Part shown: one piece after another, positions 1 to 9,846 of the stretch | Layout of the letters: each line of letters begins with the position of its first letter | Position numbering within the stretch: position 1 is the stretch's first letter | Origin: Caballeronia grimmiae | Lineage (GTDB): Bacteria > Pseudomonadota > Gammaproteobacteria > Burkholderiales > Burkholderiaceae | DNA length: 64,000 nt | NCBI RefSeq assembly: GCF_000698555.1 | Contig: NZ_JFHE01000016.1 | Span: 61,041 to 125,040, forward strand | Direction of reading: 5' to 3' | Program-made: the position numbers and the translations under genes | The notes under the pieces: generated by a model | The model's database searches: none | Seen by the model: only the letters and a program-made list of their open reading frames with translations | Told to the model about the DNA's origin: nothing

Positions 1-115
1 GCGAGATCAGCGCCAGCGCGGCGACCGGCAGACAGCGATGAGCGCGCATCCGGTGCGTTTTCCGCGATGCCCGCGCGAACCAGCCATTCAGTATTCGTTC
101 CGACACCAACGCCAT
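1..115 (-). CDS. 5' end of an unidentified gene with a signal-peptide-like N-terminus, cut by the window edge
   Basis: Reading leftward from an ATG at 115, the frame stays open to base 1. It is preceded on the minus strand by a near-ideal ribosome binding site (GGGGGAGG, five bases before the ATG). The N-terminus reads MALVSERILNGWFARASRKT and continues into a basic stretch and a hydrophobic run (LPVAALALIS), as in an exported or membrane-anchored protein. Only about 38 residues are visible, too few to assign a family. A later Met starting MRAHRCLPVAALAL could be the true start of the signal peptide, but it lacks the strong ribosome site. Confidence 0.5.
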   Translation of the reverse strand, partial: MALVSERILNGWFARASRKTHRMRAHRCLPVAALALIS

Positions 116-596
116 GAGCGCCTCCCCCGTGGGATGGCCTTAACAGAATGCGGGCGCAGGGTGGCGCGCTCGCCGTCGATTGCTCGCAGTACGCGGTGAA
201 TCACGCGCGAAAACGGATGGACGTGCCGATGTCACCGGACGCGAGCCCCGAGCTTCGAATGTGCCGTCGCTGCCTCCGTTTTCGAAGATTTGCGTTATGG
301 CGAGAGAGCCGCTTGCGCGATCGGCCAGGGCGGTCACGCTTCGATGCAGTGCGCTGACGAATCTACTAATAGCCGAATACCGATGAAAACGCCATAGGGT
401 TCGTGAGCTTCCGGCAAGCGCCTCTTTCGTATCGATTTATGAAACGCTGACTGACAACGTGAATGCTTTCTTGTCCGAAGTAAATGATTCTGCTTGGCGT
501 GCAAACGTGCCTCGCATGTGCGTTGCTCGTCGTGCGCGGCTGTCCTAGACTGGAACGCAGTGCCGGCCAGCCGGCTGCGTCCGGCAGGAGACGACC
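116..596. other. Divergent intergenic region, no gene recognised
   Basis: About 480 bases separate the leftward partial gene from the rightward permease. Short open frames occur on both strands but none has a recognisable product or a convincing ribosome site. The part from about 390 to 500 is more A/T-rich than its surroundings and is the likeliest place for promoters. I could not pick out clear -35/-10 boxes, a terminator or an RNA gene. Confidence 0.5.
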
Positions 597-1700
597 ATGC
601 TGCACCCGCGACCGCTTCAACGTGAGCTGTCCAGAGAGCTGCTCGATGTGTTGATCCGGGTCGGTTTGATCGCGGTGCTCGCGGTGTTCTGCTTTCGCAT
701 CTTCGCGCCGTTTCTCAACCTGATGATCTGGGCGCTGATTCTCGCGGTCACCCTCTATCCGCTGCAGACGACGTTGCGCCAGCGCTTCGGCGCGCGTGAC
801 GGCCTCGCTGCAACACTGATCGTGTTCGTCGCGTTTGCCGTCGTGCTCGCGCCGACGTGCATGCTCGCGCTCGCACTCGCCGATTCGGTCGAGCATGCGT
901 TTGCCGTCCTCCGCAGCGAAAGCATCCACGTTCCGCCGCCGGATGCATCGGTGGCGAGCTGGCCGCTCATCGGCCAGCGCGTGTTCGATTTCTGGTCGCA
1001 GGCGTCGACCGATCTCGCCGGCGTGCTGCATCGCTTCGCACCAGAGCTGAAGGTCGCGGGACGCACCGTGCTGGGAACCGTCACGGGCTTCGGCGCGGGG
1101 CTCGTGATCTTCTTCGTGGCGCTCATCGTTGCGGGCATCGTGATGGCGCACGGCGAGAAGGGACATCGCAATGCGCTGCAGATCGCCTCGCGCATCTCCG
1201 GCGCGGATAACGGGCCACGCATCGTCGAGCTTTGCACGAAGACGATCCGCGCGGTGGCGCAGGGCGTCGTCGGAATCGCATTCATTCAAACGGTGCTGAT
1301 CGGTGTCGCGTTCGTGATGATGAAGCTGCCCGGCGCGGGGCTGCTGGCGCTCGCGGTGCTGCTCATCGGCATCATGCAGTTGCCGGCGACGCTCATCACC
1401 GGACCGGTCATCGTGTTCGTGATCGTCACCCATGGCGTGAACGTCGCGACCATCGTGTTCTCGGTGTACGTGTTCATCGCGGGACTCGTCGATAACGTGC
1501 TGAAGCCGCTGCTGCTCGGGCGCGGCGTTTCCGTGCCGATGCCCGTCGTGCTGATCGGAGCGCTCGGCGGCATGGTGACGAGTGGCGTCATCGGGCTTTT
1601 CATCGGGCCCGTGATGCTGGCCGTCGGCTATCAGCTTTTCTGGCGCTGGGTGCGGCGGGATCGGGAGGCGGTGACGGCGGCGGAGTCGCCGGGGCCTTGA
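597..1700 (+). CDS. AI-2E family transporter (PerM/YdiK-type permease)
   Basis: A 367-residue integral membrane protein. Hydrophobic segments lie at about 20-60 (a pair near the N-terminus), 70-95, 155-185, and a dense block from 225 to 355, the usual layout of the AI-2E/PerM family. The segment around 295-320 (DNVLKPLLLGRG) matches the family signature. Members are proposed exporters or permeases, in a few cases for autoinducer-2, sodium or indole; the substrate here is unknown. The ATG at 597 follows AGGAGA with good spacing. The gene stands alone and converges on nagE, whose stop lies 54 bases away. The family call is firm, the substrate is not. Confidence 0.85.
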   Translation: MLHPRPLQRELSRELLDVLIRVGLIAVLAVFCFRIFAPFLNLMIWALILAVTLYPLQTTLRQRFGARDGLAATLIVFVAFAVVLAPTCMLALALADSVEHAFAVLRSESIHVPPPDASVASWPLIGQRVFDFWSQASTDLAGVLHRFAPELKVAGRTVLGTVTGFGAGLVIFFVALIVAGIVMAHGEKGHRNALQIASRISGADNGPRIVELCTKTIRAVAQGVVGIAFIQTVLIGVAFVMMKLPGAGLLALAVLLIGIMQLPATLITGPVIVFVIVTHGVNVATIVFSVYVFIAGLVDNVLKPLLLGRGVSVPMPVVLIGALGGMVTSGVIGLFIGPVMLAVGYQLFWRWVRRDREAVTAAESPGP

Positions 1701-1754
1701 TATGCGGTTCGCGGGCCGTACGGTGCTCTGCCGGCGTGTCGGCATGTCGGCGTG

Positions 1755-3545
1755 TCAGCGCATCGCGCCCGCGAGATCGGCCGCGCCCAGGCCGACGATC
1801 AAATCGATCTCGCCGTTTGGCAACGGCTGTGTCGCCGGGACGCCCGCCGAGCGAAGCGCGGCGGCGTCGAGCCGCGCGGGGTCCGAAAGCCGCACGCGCA
1901 GGCGGGTAAGCGCGAGCGCATCGAGAGAGCCGATGTTGCCCGCACCGCCGAGCGCCGCGCGAATCCGTTCGGCCCGCGCTGACAGATCCGCCATCGCGAG
2001 CGCCGGGGACGTGGCGGCCGTCGCCGTTGCCGTGGCGGGCGGCGCGCTTGCGGCGGCGGCATCGGCTGGCGCGAGATCCGCCTCGCTGCCCGCCGTCTTC
2101 ATGTATTCCTGCATGTCCGTCTTCATGTTCTCCGAGAGCGGGCCGAAGATCGCCTGCACGCCGTTGCCCATGCGCAGCACGCCCGCCGCGCCGAGCGCCT
2201 TCAGCCTGGCATCGTCGACGAGCGCGGGGTTAGCGACGGTGATGCGCAAGCGCGTGATGCACGCGTCGAGGCTCGCGATGTTCGAGCGTCCGCCGAACGC
2301 GAGCACGAGATCGCGTGATCGCCCGCCGGGGCCTGGCGCGGCGCCGGGTGACGCGGCGTCGGCAACATCGTCTTCGCGCCCGGGCGTCTTCAGATCGAAG
2401 CGCGAAATGAAGAAGCGGAACACGCCGTAGTAGATCACTGCATAGATCGGACCGAGAAAGAAGACGTACCAGGCGTGCGTCGACTTGTTGCCGATCAGGT
2501 TGAACATGACGAAGTCGATGGCCCCTTGCGAGAACGTGAAGCCCATGTGCATGTCGAGTGTGTTCGCGACGAACTGCGCCAGCGCCGCGAGGCACGCATG
2601 GACCAGATAGAGCACCGGCGCGACGAACAGGAACGCGAACTCGATCGGCTCGGTGATGCCGGTCAGAAACGACGTGAGCGCCGCCGACACCATCATGCCG
2701 CCGACCGCGACTTTCTTTTCGGGCTTCGCGCAATGCCAGATGGCGATTGCCGCGGCGGGCAGGCCGAACATCTTGAAGATGAAAGCGCCCGACAGGATGC
2801 CGGCGGTCGGGTCTCCGGCGAAGAAGCGGTTGATGTCGCCGTGAACGATCTTCCCTGTCGCCGGATCGACGAAGCTGCCGGCTTCGAAGAAGAACGGCAC
2901 GTTCCAGATGTGATGCAGCCCGAACGGAATCAGCAGCCGCTCGACGAAACCGTAGATGGTCGCCGCCATGCGCGGATCGGACACCGCCGCCCAGTGCGAG
3001 AACGCCTTGATGAGCCCGCCGATCGGCGGCCATACGACGGAAAGGATCGCGCCCAGCACGATAGCGCCGATGGCCGTCACGATCGGCACGAAGCGCTTGC
3101 CCGCGAAGAAGCCGAGATAGGGCGGCAGCGAAATCCTGTAATAGCGGTTGAACATCCAGGCGGCGAGCCCGCCCGCGAGAATGCCGCCGAACACGCCGGT
3201 CTGGATCGACGCAATGCCCATGATGGTGTCCGTCTCGACGCCTTGCGCTTTCGCGATCACGCCGAGCGTCGCCGTCATCACGAGAAAGCCGATGGTCGCG
3301 GCGATGCCCGACACGCCGTCGTTCTCGGTGAAGCCGAGCGCGACGCCGATGGCAAAGATGAGCGGCAGGTTCGCGAAGATGACATCGCCCGCGTTGCGCA
3401 TCAGCGCGAGCACGATGGCGGGCACGTGGCCGTGGAAATCGGTGGCGCCGAGGCCGAGCAGCAGACCCGCGACGGGCAGCACGGCAACGGGCAGCATCAA
3501 CGACTTGCCGACTTTCTGCACGACGCCGAAGGCATTCTTGAACAT
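1755..3545 (-). CDS. nagE: PTS N-acetylglucosamine-type transporter, EIICB with an extra IIB-like domain
   Basis: A 596-residue membrane permease that would import N-acetylglucosamine (or glucose) while phosphorylating it. The first ~370 residues are the EIIC channel (start [28 protein letters not shown] motif near the substrate site). A linker leads to a IIB domain whose phosphorylatable Cys is about residue 429 in DACITRLR. A second IIB-like domain (about 520-596) has [12 protein letters not shown] at the same place and so lacks the Cys. The start at 3545 is the Met that opens the family-like sequence; the frame is open further upstream but that part overlaps nagF. It follows nagF by 44 bases and is surely cotranscribed. 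Confidence 0.9.
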   Translation of the reverse strand: MFKNAFGVVQKVGKSLMLPVAVLPVAGLLLGLGATDFHGHVPAIVLALMRNAGDVIFANLPLIFAIGVALGFTENDGVSGIAATIGFLVMTATLGVIAKAQGVETDTIMGIASIQTGVFGGILAGGLAAWMFNRYYRISLPPYLGFFAGKRFVPIVTAIGAIVLGAILSVVWPPIGGLIKAFSHWAAVSDPRMAATIYGFVERLLIPFGLHHIWNVPFFFEAGSFVDPATGKIVHGDINRFFAGDPTAGILSGAFIFKMFGLPAAAIAIWHCAKPEKKVAVGGMMVSAALTSFLTGITEPIEFAFLFVAPVLYLVHACLAALAQFVANTLDMHMGFTFSQGAIDFVMFNLIGNKSTHAWYVFFLGPIYAVIYYGVFRFFISRFDLKTPGREDDVADAASPGAAPGPGGRSRDLVLAFGGRSNIASLDACITRLRITVANPALVDDARLKALGAAGVLRMGNGVQAIFGPLSENMKTDMQEYMKTAGSEADLAPADAAAASAPPATATATAATSPALAMADLSARAERIRAALGGAGNIGSLDALALTRLRVRLSDPARLDAAALRSAGVPATQPLPNGEIDLIVGLGAADLAGAMR

Positions 3546-3589
3546 GGCGATCGCTCCGGATCCGGACGAGGATGGCGTGTGGGCGCGCT

Positions 3590-6127
3590 TCAGCCCGCGT
3601 AAGGCGCGAGACGTGCGCGGACTTCGGCGGCCGTGCCGAGCGCGAGGACATCGGCGGCGAGCGCGCGGGCTTCGTCGAGGGTGACGCGCGCGAGCTGCGC
3701 CTTGATCGAGCCGACGGCGGGCACGCTGACCGACAACTCGTCGATGCCGATGCCGACGAGCACGGGCACCGCCAGCGCGTCCGATGCGATGCCGCCGCAC
3801 ACGCCGACCCACGCGCCATGCCGGTGCGCGCCCTCGACGGTCATCTGCATCAGCCGCAGCACGGCCGGATGCAGCGCGTCGGCTTGCCGCGCGAGCTTCG
3901 GATGACCGCGATCCATCGCGAGCGTGTATTGCGTCAGATCGTTCGTGCCGATCGAGAAGAAGTCGACTTCGCGCGCGAGCGGCTCCGCGATCAGCGCGGC
4001 GGCCGGCACTTCGATCATCACGCCGACCTTCACCTCGCTCGCGCGATCGCCCGCTTCTTCGCGCAACATCTGCCGCGCCGCGCGCACTTCCTCGATCGTC
4101 GTGATCATCGGAAACATCACGTGCAGCTTGCCGATTGACGCCGCTCGCAGAATCGCGCGCAGTTGCGTGCGGAACATGTCGGGACGGTCGAGGCTCACGC
4201 GCACGCCGCGCAAGCCGAGAAACGGGTTGTCCTCGTGCGGCAGCGGCAGATAGGAAAGCGGCTTGTCGCCGCCGACATCGAGCGTTCGCACGACGAGCGT
4301 CCGTTCGCGGCCCAACGCTTCCGCCACGGCGCAGTAGGCGGCGGCCTGCTCGTCTTCGCTCGGGGCGGTGTCGCGGTTGTCGAAAAGAAACTCCGAGCGC
4401 AACAGGCCCACGCCTTCCGCGCCCGCCGCGACGGCATCGCGCGCCTCCTGTGCATTGCGGATGTTCGCGGCCACTTCCACGCGATGACCGTCCGCCGTCA
4501 TGGCGGGCTTGCTCGCGGCGAGCTGTTCCTGTTCGCGCCGCGCCGCCTGCCGCGCGATGCCGTCGCGTGCGGCTTTCAGTTCCGCGGCGTCCGGATTGCG
4601 ACGCAAGATGCCGCGTGAGCCATCGAGCACGACGAGCGTGCCGTCGGCGAGTTGCAGCGCATCTTCGTCGATGCCGCAGATGGCCGGAATGCCGAGCGAG
4701 CGCGCGAGGATGGCGACGTGGCTCGTTGCGCCGCCGGTTGTCGTGCAGAAGCCGCGCACCTTCTCGCGGTCGAGCGACGCCGTATCCGACGGCGACAACT
4801 CCTCCGCGACGAGGATCGAATCGGCCGGCACGCCGATGCGCGCCTCTTTCACGCCGGCGATGAGCGCGAGCACGCGGCGTCCGACATCGCGGATATCGCT
4901 TGCCCGTTCGCGCAGCAACGCATCGTCGAGCGCTTCGAGGCTGGCGGCTTGTTGCTGGAAGGCTTCGCGCCACGCGAAGGCCGCGCTTTTGCCGCCGCTG
5001 ACACCGGCGATCGCGAGATCGTTGAGATCGGGATCGTCGAGCAGTTCGAGATGCGCGTCGATGATCTGCGCCTTCGGGCCGCTCAACTTGAGCTTGAGTG
5101 ATTCGATCTGCTGGCGCGCGTCGTGCAGGGCGGCGTCGAGCCGGGCGCGCTCGCGCTGCGGCGATTCGCCAGTTTCGGCGACATCGATCACTTCCTGGCG
5201 GAACTGCACGATGGCGCCCACCGCGATCCCCGGCGACGCCGGAACGCCCGTAAGCTCGTTCGCGTCCGTGCGCGTCGCGTGCAGCACTTCGGGCGCGGGC
5301 GGCGCGCCTGCGTCTGCTGCTCGTGGAACCGGCGCATCGGCGGCTTTCTCGCCCGAGCCGGCGGCGAGCAGGGCAGTGAGCGCGGCGGCGGCGGCTCCCG
5401 CATCGGGACCGGTGGCTTCGACACGCACTTTGTCGCCCATGCGCGTGACGAGCTTCATGATCGACACGACCGATTTCGCGTTCGCGCTATCGCCGCCGCG
5501 CACGAGACGGATGTCGCATTTGAACTTCTTCGCTTCGCTCGCGACGACCGCCGCGGGCCGCGCGTGCAGCCCGGCCGGATTCGGCAGCGCGACTTCATCG
5601 GAGACGACGGCGCGGCTGGTGTCATCGCCCGATGCGCCCTGCGCCGCGCCGACGAACTCCACCGACAACGCGACGTCCTTGCCCGCCGTGACGATGCCTG
5701 TCGCGGGTTCGTAGCGCGTCACGAGTTCGCCATTGGCGATGACCATCTGCGTGAGCAGGCTCACCGCTTTGGCGCCGACGAAGAGTGGATCGAAACGGAT
5801 CAATGGCTGGCCGGTCGCGACCGTGTCGCCTTCGCGCACGAGTGCCGTGAAGCCTTCGCCGCGCAGCATGACCGTGTCGAGGCCGATGTGGATCAGCACT
5901 TCGAGGCCGCTGTCGCCCGTCACGGTGACGGCGTGTGCGGCGCGGTGCAGCTGGGTGATCTTGCCGGCGAGGGGAGCGAGCAGTTGGTCGGAGACCGGGT
6001 CGATGGAGACGCCGTCGCCGACCATCTTTTGGGCGAAGACCGGATCGGGCACGGATTCGATCGGGACCATGACGCCGGAGAGCGGCGCCATCAGCGCGAC
6101 CCGCGTCAAACGCTGCGGAGCTTTCAT
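3590..6127 (-). CDS. nagF: Multi-domain PTS phosphotransferase EIIA-HPr-EI
   Basis: A soluble 845-residue fusion that carries phosphate from PEP to the NagE permease. Domain order: EIIA (about 1-150, active His80 in LIHIGLDTV), HPr (about 175-260, His188 in [10 protein letters not shown]), then enzyme I (about 290-845, active His470 in [13 protein letters not shown] and the PEP-binding [14 protein letters not shown]). All catalytic residues are present. The ATG at 6127 follows AAGGAGT on the minus strand. In related Burkholderiaceae this gene sits with nagA, nagB and a GntR regulator. Here only nagF-nagE are present, so the deacetylase and deaminase must be elsewhere or absent. Confidence 0.93.
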   Translation of the reverse strand: MKAPQRLTRVALMAPLSGVMVPIESVPDPVFAQKMVGDGVSIDPVSDQLLAPLAGKITQLHRAAHAVTVTGDSGLEVLIHIGLDTVMLRGEGFTALVREGDTVATGQPLIRFDPLFVGAKAVSLLTQMVIANGELVTRYEPATGIVTAGKDVALSVEFVGAAQGASGDDTSRAVVSDEVALPNPAGLHARPAAVVASEAKKFKCDIRLVRGGDSANAKSVVSIMKLVTRMGDKVRVEATGPDAGAAAAALTALLAAGSGEKAADAPVPRAADAGAPPAPEVLHATRTDANELTGVPASPGIAVGAIVQFRQEVIDVAETGESPQRERARLDAALHDARQQIESLKLKLSGPKAQIIDAHLELLDDPDLNDLAIAGVSGGKSAAFAWREAFQQQAASLEALDDALLRERASDIRDVGRRVLALIAGVKEARIGVPADSILVAEELSPSDTASLDREKVRGFCTTTGGATSHVAILARSLGIPAICGIDEDALQLADGTLVVLDGSRGILRRNPDAAELKAARDGIARQAARREQEQLAASKPAMTADGHRVEVAANIRNAQEARDAVAAGAEGVGLLRSEFLFDNRDTAPSEDEQAAAYCAVAEALGRERTLVVRTLDVGGDKPLSYLPLPHEDNPFLGLRGVRVSLDRPDMFRTQLRAILRAASIGKLHVMFPMITTIEEVRAARQMLREEAGDRASEVKVGVMIEVPAAALIAEPLAREVDFFSIGTNDLTQYTLAMDRGHPKLARQADALHPAVLRLMQMTVEGAHRHGAWVGVCGGIASDALAVPVLVGIGIDELSVSVPAVGSIKAQLARVTLDEARALAADVLALGTAAEVRARLAPYAG

Positions 6128-6307
6128 GGGAACGACTCCTTGGCCGCGGACGGTTCGCAGTCGCGGACGTGAGACGTACTGGAAGATGCCTGCAAAGTGC
6201 TTTCACGATCCTGAGTCGAATCATAGGCAAAAGATTCGTGTTTTGCGCATCGAATGCGTATAACGTAGGAATCGATTTCCTTCCGGTTCGATGTCCTTTC
6301 GGTTTCG
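6128..6307. promoter_or_regulatory. Divergent promoter region between nagF and the CBS-BON gene, with two small dyads
   Basis: This 180-base region must hold the promoters of both outward-facing genes. It is A/T-richer than its neighbours between 6200 and 6280. Two dyads are visible: CGAATC at 6217-6222 with GATTCG at 6233-6238, and CGCAT at 6246-6250 with ATGCG at 6254-6258. Either could be an operator, for example for a GntR-type NagR, but neither matches a site I can name with confidence. Confidence 0.35.
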
Positions 6308-6319
6308 ATGGAGCCAGAC

Positions 6320-6997
6320 ATGCAAGCATCCGACATCATGACGAAGTCAATTATTTCTGCGAGTCCTGAAATGTCGGTGCGCGACGCGGCGGGGACGATG
6401 GTCTTCGCGGGCATCAGCGGGATGCCTGTCATCGACGAGGAGGGCAAGCTGCTTGGCATCGTCACCGAGGGCGATTTGATGCATCGCGCGGAGCTTGGAA
6501 CGGGGCTGAAGGATCGCGCGTGGTGGCTGGAGATGCTGCCGTCGGCGCGCGACATGGCGAGTCAGTACGTGAAGGAGCACGCGCGAAAGGTCAGGGACGT
6601 GATGTCGACGGACGTGGCGACGATCACGGAATCGTGCCCGATCGGGGACATCGCTGATTTGTTTGCGCAGCGGCATATCAAGCGAGTGCCGGTGATGCGC
6701 GATGGCCGCGTGGTCGGCGTGATCAGCCGGGCCAATCTGATTCGCGCGCTGGTGACGAGAACGCCATGTCCGCCCGATGCCGGCGAATGCGACGACGCTG
6801 CGTTGCGTGACGCGGTGCTGCTGGCGATGGAAGGGCATCCGTGGGCGATCGCGCGCGAGAGTGTGGTCGTCGAGCAGGGGACCGTGCATTTATGGGGGGC
6901 TGTGAAGAGCGCGGAAGAGGGGAATGCGCTGAGGGTCGCGGCGGAGAACGTGGCGGGGGTGCGGGGCGTGGTGACGCATTTTGGGGAGGGGGAGTGA
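6320..6997 (+). CDS. CBS-pair protein with a C-terminal BON domain
   Basis: A 225-residue protein with two CBS motifs (about 1-60, MQASDIMTKSIISASPEMSV; and 90-150, VRDVMSTDVATI) and a C-terminal BON domain (about 155-222, GTVHLWGAVKSAEEGNALRV). CBS pairs usually bind adenine nucleotides and BON domains bind membranes or other surfaces. Proteins with this layout are common as putative stress or energy sensors in proteobacteria, mostly without a tested role. I chose 6320 over the in-frame ATG at 6308 because GGAG lies six bases before 6320 and nothing similar precedes 6308. It is divergent from nagF and probably monocistronic. Confidence 0.85.
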   Translation: MQASDIMTKSIISASPEMSVRDAAGTMVFAGISGMPVIDEEGKLLGIVTEGDLMHRAELGTGLKDRAWWLEMLPSARDMASQYVKEHARKVRDVMSTDVATITESCPIGDIADLFAQRHIKRVPVMRDGRVVGVISRANLIRALVTRTPCPPDAGECDDAALRDAVLLAMEGHPWAIARESVVVEQGTVHLWGAVKSAEEGNALRVAAENVAGVRGVVTHFGEGE

Positions 6998-7314
6998 CGT
7001 TCGGCGGTAGATTGGCGATGCCGGTGGCTAGAAGTACGCTCTTTTCTGCCGAACGATTGCGATTACTTTGCTGCTTTGTTGTGAATCGTTTGGGACTACA
7101 TTCGATCGTGATTTCTGTGCGGTGTTGAGCGCGATTCATTGCTGATTAACATGCCAGAGAGAATTCGACACGCTGCTCCAGGTTTGTATTCGCCCAATGA
7201 CGACCGCCCCGTGCGCCCCCCCGCACGGACCAAACCCTGCGGGATAAACGCTATTCCGTCGCGCCACTCATCCCGCGATAATCAACCGTTTCCGCCTGCA
7301 CCGCCGCCACCCCC
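6998..7314. other. Intergenic region upstream of mdcR with inverted repeats
   Basis: No gene seen. CGTTCGGCGG just after the CBS gene (about 7000-7009) and CTGCCGAACG (about 7048-7057) form a nine-of-ten inverted repeat with a ~40-base spacer. A tight hairpin CCGTGCG/CGCACGG with a C-rich loop lies at about 7209-7227, upstream of mdcR. Neither has the T-run of a classical terminator. The second part should contain the mdcR promoter. Confidence 0.35.
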
Positions 7315-8226
7315 ATGCCCCGAATCGACGACGAAATCACCTTCCGCAAGCTCGAAGTCCTCCTCGCGTTCATGGAGACCGGCAATCTCGCGAAGGCGGC
7401 CGAGGTGCTGAACGTGAGCACGGTCAGCGTGCATCGCGCATTGCATTCGCTCGAGCAGGGCGTGCGGTGCGCGCTCTTTCGTCACGAGGGCCGCAATCTC
7501 AAGTCCACCGAAGCCGCCCAAATGCTCGCCGATGTCGCGCAGGAAGTCATCACGCTGATGACCGACGGAATCCGCGCGACGCGTGAGGCCGCCGGCTATT
7601 CCTCCGACCGGCTGAAAATCGGCTCGCTCTATTCGCTGACCATCCGCACGGTGCCGGGCATCGTCGTCGATATCAAGGTGCGCAGGCCGACGCTGCAAGT
7701 CGAACTCGTGCTCGGGTCCAATGAATTACTGATCGACAAACTCAAGCGCAGCGAAATCGACGCCGCCTTGATGGCCCTGCCCGATGCCGAGCCCGAAGTC
7801 GAATCCATCCCGCTCTTCGAAGACGACATCTTCTTCGCCGCGCCCGCCAATTCGCCCTATGCCAACCAGGAAGCCGTCGATTTGCGCGACTGCCGCGAAG
7901 AGAACTTCGTCTCGCTCGGCGAAGGCTTCGCGACCTATCACGGCTTCGTCGAGGCGTTCCGCGTCGCGGGCTTCGAGCCGAACGTCACCGTGCGAACCGG
8001 CGATATCTTCTCGCTGATGAACCTCGTGAGCGGCGGCGTCGGCTACACGCTGCTGCCCGGACGCGTGCGCGGCGTGTTCGGCGACAAGGTGCAATTCATC
8101 CCGCTCAAGCCGCAATATCTGATGCGGCAGACCATCGGCGTCAGCTTCCTGCGCGCGCGGGAACGCGACCCGAACCTGCTCGCGCTGATGGCCGTCTGCC
8201 GCTTGCGCACGCGCAACGTCGACTGA
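7315..8226 (+). CDS. mdcR: LysR-type regulator of malonate utilisation, MdcR
   Basis: A 303-residue LysR-family activator. The winged helix-turn-helix is at about 10-65 (LLAFMETGNLAKAAEVLNVS), followed by a substrate-binding domain of two lobes from about 95 to 300. The sequence and the neighbouring mdc operon identify it as MdcR, which in other bacteria activates malonate decarboxylase genes with malonate as co-inducer. It is unusual in being convergent with the end of the operon (four bases between its stop and that of mdcH) instead of divergent from mdcA. A candidate binding site lies at 15686-15698. Confidence 0.9.
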   Translation: MPRIDDEITFRKLEVLLAFMETGNLAKAAEVLNVSTVSVHRALHSLEQGVRCALFRHEGRNLKSTEAAQMLADVAQEVITLMTDGIRATREAAGYSSDRLKIGSLYSLTIRTVPGIVVDIKVRRPTLQVELVLGSNELLIDKLKRSEIDAALMALPDAEPEVESIPLFEDDIFFAAPANSPYANQEAVDLRDCREENFVSLGEGFATYHGFVEAFRVAGFEPNVTVRTGDIFSLMNLVSGGVGYTLLPGRVRGVFGDKVQFIPLKPQYLMRQTIGVSFLRARERDPNLLALMAVCRLRTRNVD

Positions 8227-8230
8227 CGCT

Positions 8231-9169
8231 TCAACGCTGGTCTTGCGCGCGCTCCCTGTCGATGAGCGCGCCCACATCCTCCAGCGATGTCTCGCTGCAA
8301 CTCACCGCGATGCCCTGCGCGAACACATCGCTGGCGAGGCGCGTCAGCACGTTCGCGGGCGGCATCTCGACGGCCAGCCGCGCGCCGCGCTCCCACGCGA
8401 GTCTCATCGTGTTGTGCCAGCGCACCTGCCGCGCCATGTTGCCGGCCAGATCGGCAGCGATGCGCCCGCCGTCGAACAGCGGCCGTGCTGCGCTACTGCT
8501 GAGGTACACGATGCGCGGCGCGCGCACATCGACCGATTCGAACGCATCGGCGAGCGTGGCGGCGGGCGCATCCAGCAGGGCGGAATGCGACGGCACCGCG
8601 ACATCCAGACGCTCGCAACGCTGCGCGCCGTGTTCGGTTGCGATGACCGCGAGACGATGCATCGCGGCATCGCTACCGGCGACGACCATCTGCGTCGGCG
8701 TATTGATGTTCGCGAGAAAGACCGGCTCCGCGTCGCTGTTCACTTGCGCGATCAGCGGTTCGAGCGCGCGCTGGGTCAGGCCGACGATCGCCGTCATCCC
8801 GAATCCGCGCGGATACGCGTCTTCCATCAGATGGCCGCGCAACGCGACGAGCCTGAGCGCGTCGGCATAAGCGAGCGCACCGGCCGTCACCGCGGCGGGA
8901 TACGCGCCGATCGACAGTCCGGACACCATGTCGGGTTCGTGGCCCTGGGCCTGAATCACCCGCGCCTGCGCGACGCCCGCGATCAGCAGGCAAAGCTGCA
9001 CGGACACGGTGGAGCGCAGCGCGGTGGCGTTGTCGAGCGTGCGCGCGTCGCAGCCGAGCGTATCGTTTGCTTCTTCGAGCGTGCGGGCTGCTTCGCGATG
9101 GTTCGGCAACGCGTGCAGCATGCCGGCGCGTTGGGAGCCCTGACCGGGGAACGTAAAGAGCACGCTCAT
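8231..9169 (-). CDS. mdcH: Malonate decarboxylase epsilon subunit, malonyl-CoA:ACP transacylase
   Basis: A 312-residue acyltransferase that charges the MdcC carrier with malonyl groups to start the decarboxylation cycle. The N-terminus carries FTFPGQGSQRAGML, and GLSIGAYPAAV holds the catalytic Ser of the GxSxG motif (about residue 89). The active-site His is in VAVPSHSALLDAP. The start at 9169 overlaps the mdcG stop by four bases (ATGA), a sign of translational coupling; longer open reading upstream lies inside mdcG. It is the last gene of the operon. Confidence 0.92.
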   Translation of the reverse strand: MSVLFTFPGQGSQRAGMLHALPNHREAARTLEEANDTLGCDARTLDNATALRSTVSVQLCLLIAGVAQARVIQAQGHEPDMVSGLSIGAYPAAVTAGALAYADALRLVALRGHLMEDAYPRGFGMTAIVGLTQRALEPLIAQVNSDAEPVFLANINTPTQMVVAGSDAAMHRLAVIATEHGAQRCERLDVAVPSHSALLDAPAATLADAFESVDVRAPRIVYLSSSAARPLFDGGRIAADLAGNMARQVRWHNTMRLAWERGARLAVEMPPANVLTRLASDVFAQGIAVSCSETSLEDVGALIDRERAQDQR

Positions 9170-9828
9170 GATGCGTGCGCCGCCCACGGGTCCGCGACGA
9201 GCAACGGACCGCGCCCCGTCTTCAGCATTACGCGCCCCGATTGCCCGGCCCACTCCGCCAGCGCGAATCCGCCGTGGCCCGTGTCCACCTGCATGTCGAT
9301 GCGCGCAGGCGCGGCCTGCAATAGCGACAGCAGCGAGCGCAGCAGCGCGTGCGCACCGTCGCGCGGCAGGGGCCGATCGGCACGCAGCAGCAGATCGAGG
9401 TCGCTATCCTGCCTCAAGGTGCTTACGCCGCTCGCCAGCGCGAAGCCGACGCTGCCCGTTACGCCCCACGTCAACTGCAACGCGTCGAGTTCAGGCGCGA
9501 TGAAGGCAAGCGCGCGCATGCAGGGCAGGTTCGCGAGCGCATCGTCGGCAGCAAGCGATCCGCGCGACTCGGCGAGCGCTTCCGGCGTCACGCATCGCAC
9601 GATGCGCTCGACATTCACGAAGGCCGCGCACCGCTCGTTGCGCGCGCGCCCGCGCAGACCGATCGGCACGACGCCGCGCTCGACCGTCTCGCGCCGCACG
9701 ACGGCCGGCGCGATCGACAGCCACTCGCGCGTAGCCCATGCAGGCATCGCCGATACGGACACGATGTCCTCCGGGTCTTCGATCCACACGAGGTCGTGCG
9801 GGCGGGGCGCTTCACGATCGATCGACAC
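9166..9828 (-). CDS. mdcG: Malonate decarboxylase holo-ACP synthase (phosphoribosyl-dephospho-CoA transferase)
   Basis: A 220-residue enzyme that attaches the 2'-(5''-phosphoribosyl)-3'-dephospho-CoA group made by MdcB to apo-MdcC. The nucleotidyltransferase core is visible as GVTGSVGFALASG followed by the metal-binding DSDLDLLL (about residues 125-148). Translation starts at a GTG (9828) with GGGAGA just upstream. It overlaps mdcH by four bases and follows madM by 18 bases, which agrees with one transcript. Confidence 0.9.
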   Translation of the reverse strand: MSIDREAPRPHDLVWIEDPEDIVSVSAMPAWATREWLSIAPAVVRRETVERGVVPIGLRGRARNERCAAFVNVERIVRCVTPEALAESRGSLAADDALANLPCMRALAFIAPELDALQLTWGVTGSVGFALASGVSTLRQDSDLDLLLRADRPLPRDGAHALLRSLLSLLQAAPARIDMQVDTGHGGFALAEWAGQSGRVMLKTGRGPLLVADPWAAHAS

Positions 9829-9846
9829 AACGAGTCTCCCGGCGCC

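Noticed and set aside
366..1745. 459-residue open frame on the minus strand
   Set aside because: Rich in Arg/His/Asp with no family likeness; it is the shadow of the AI-2E permease gene on the other strand.
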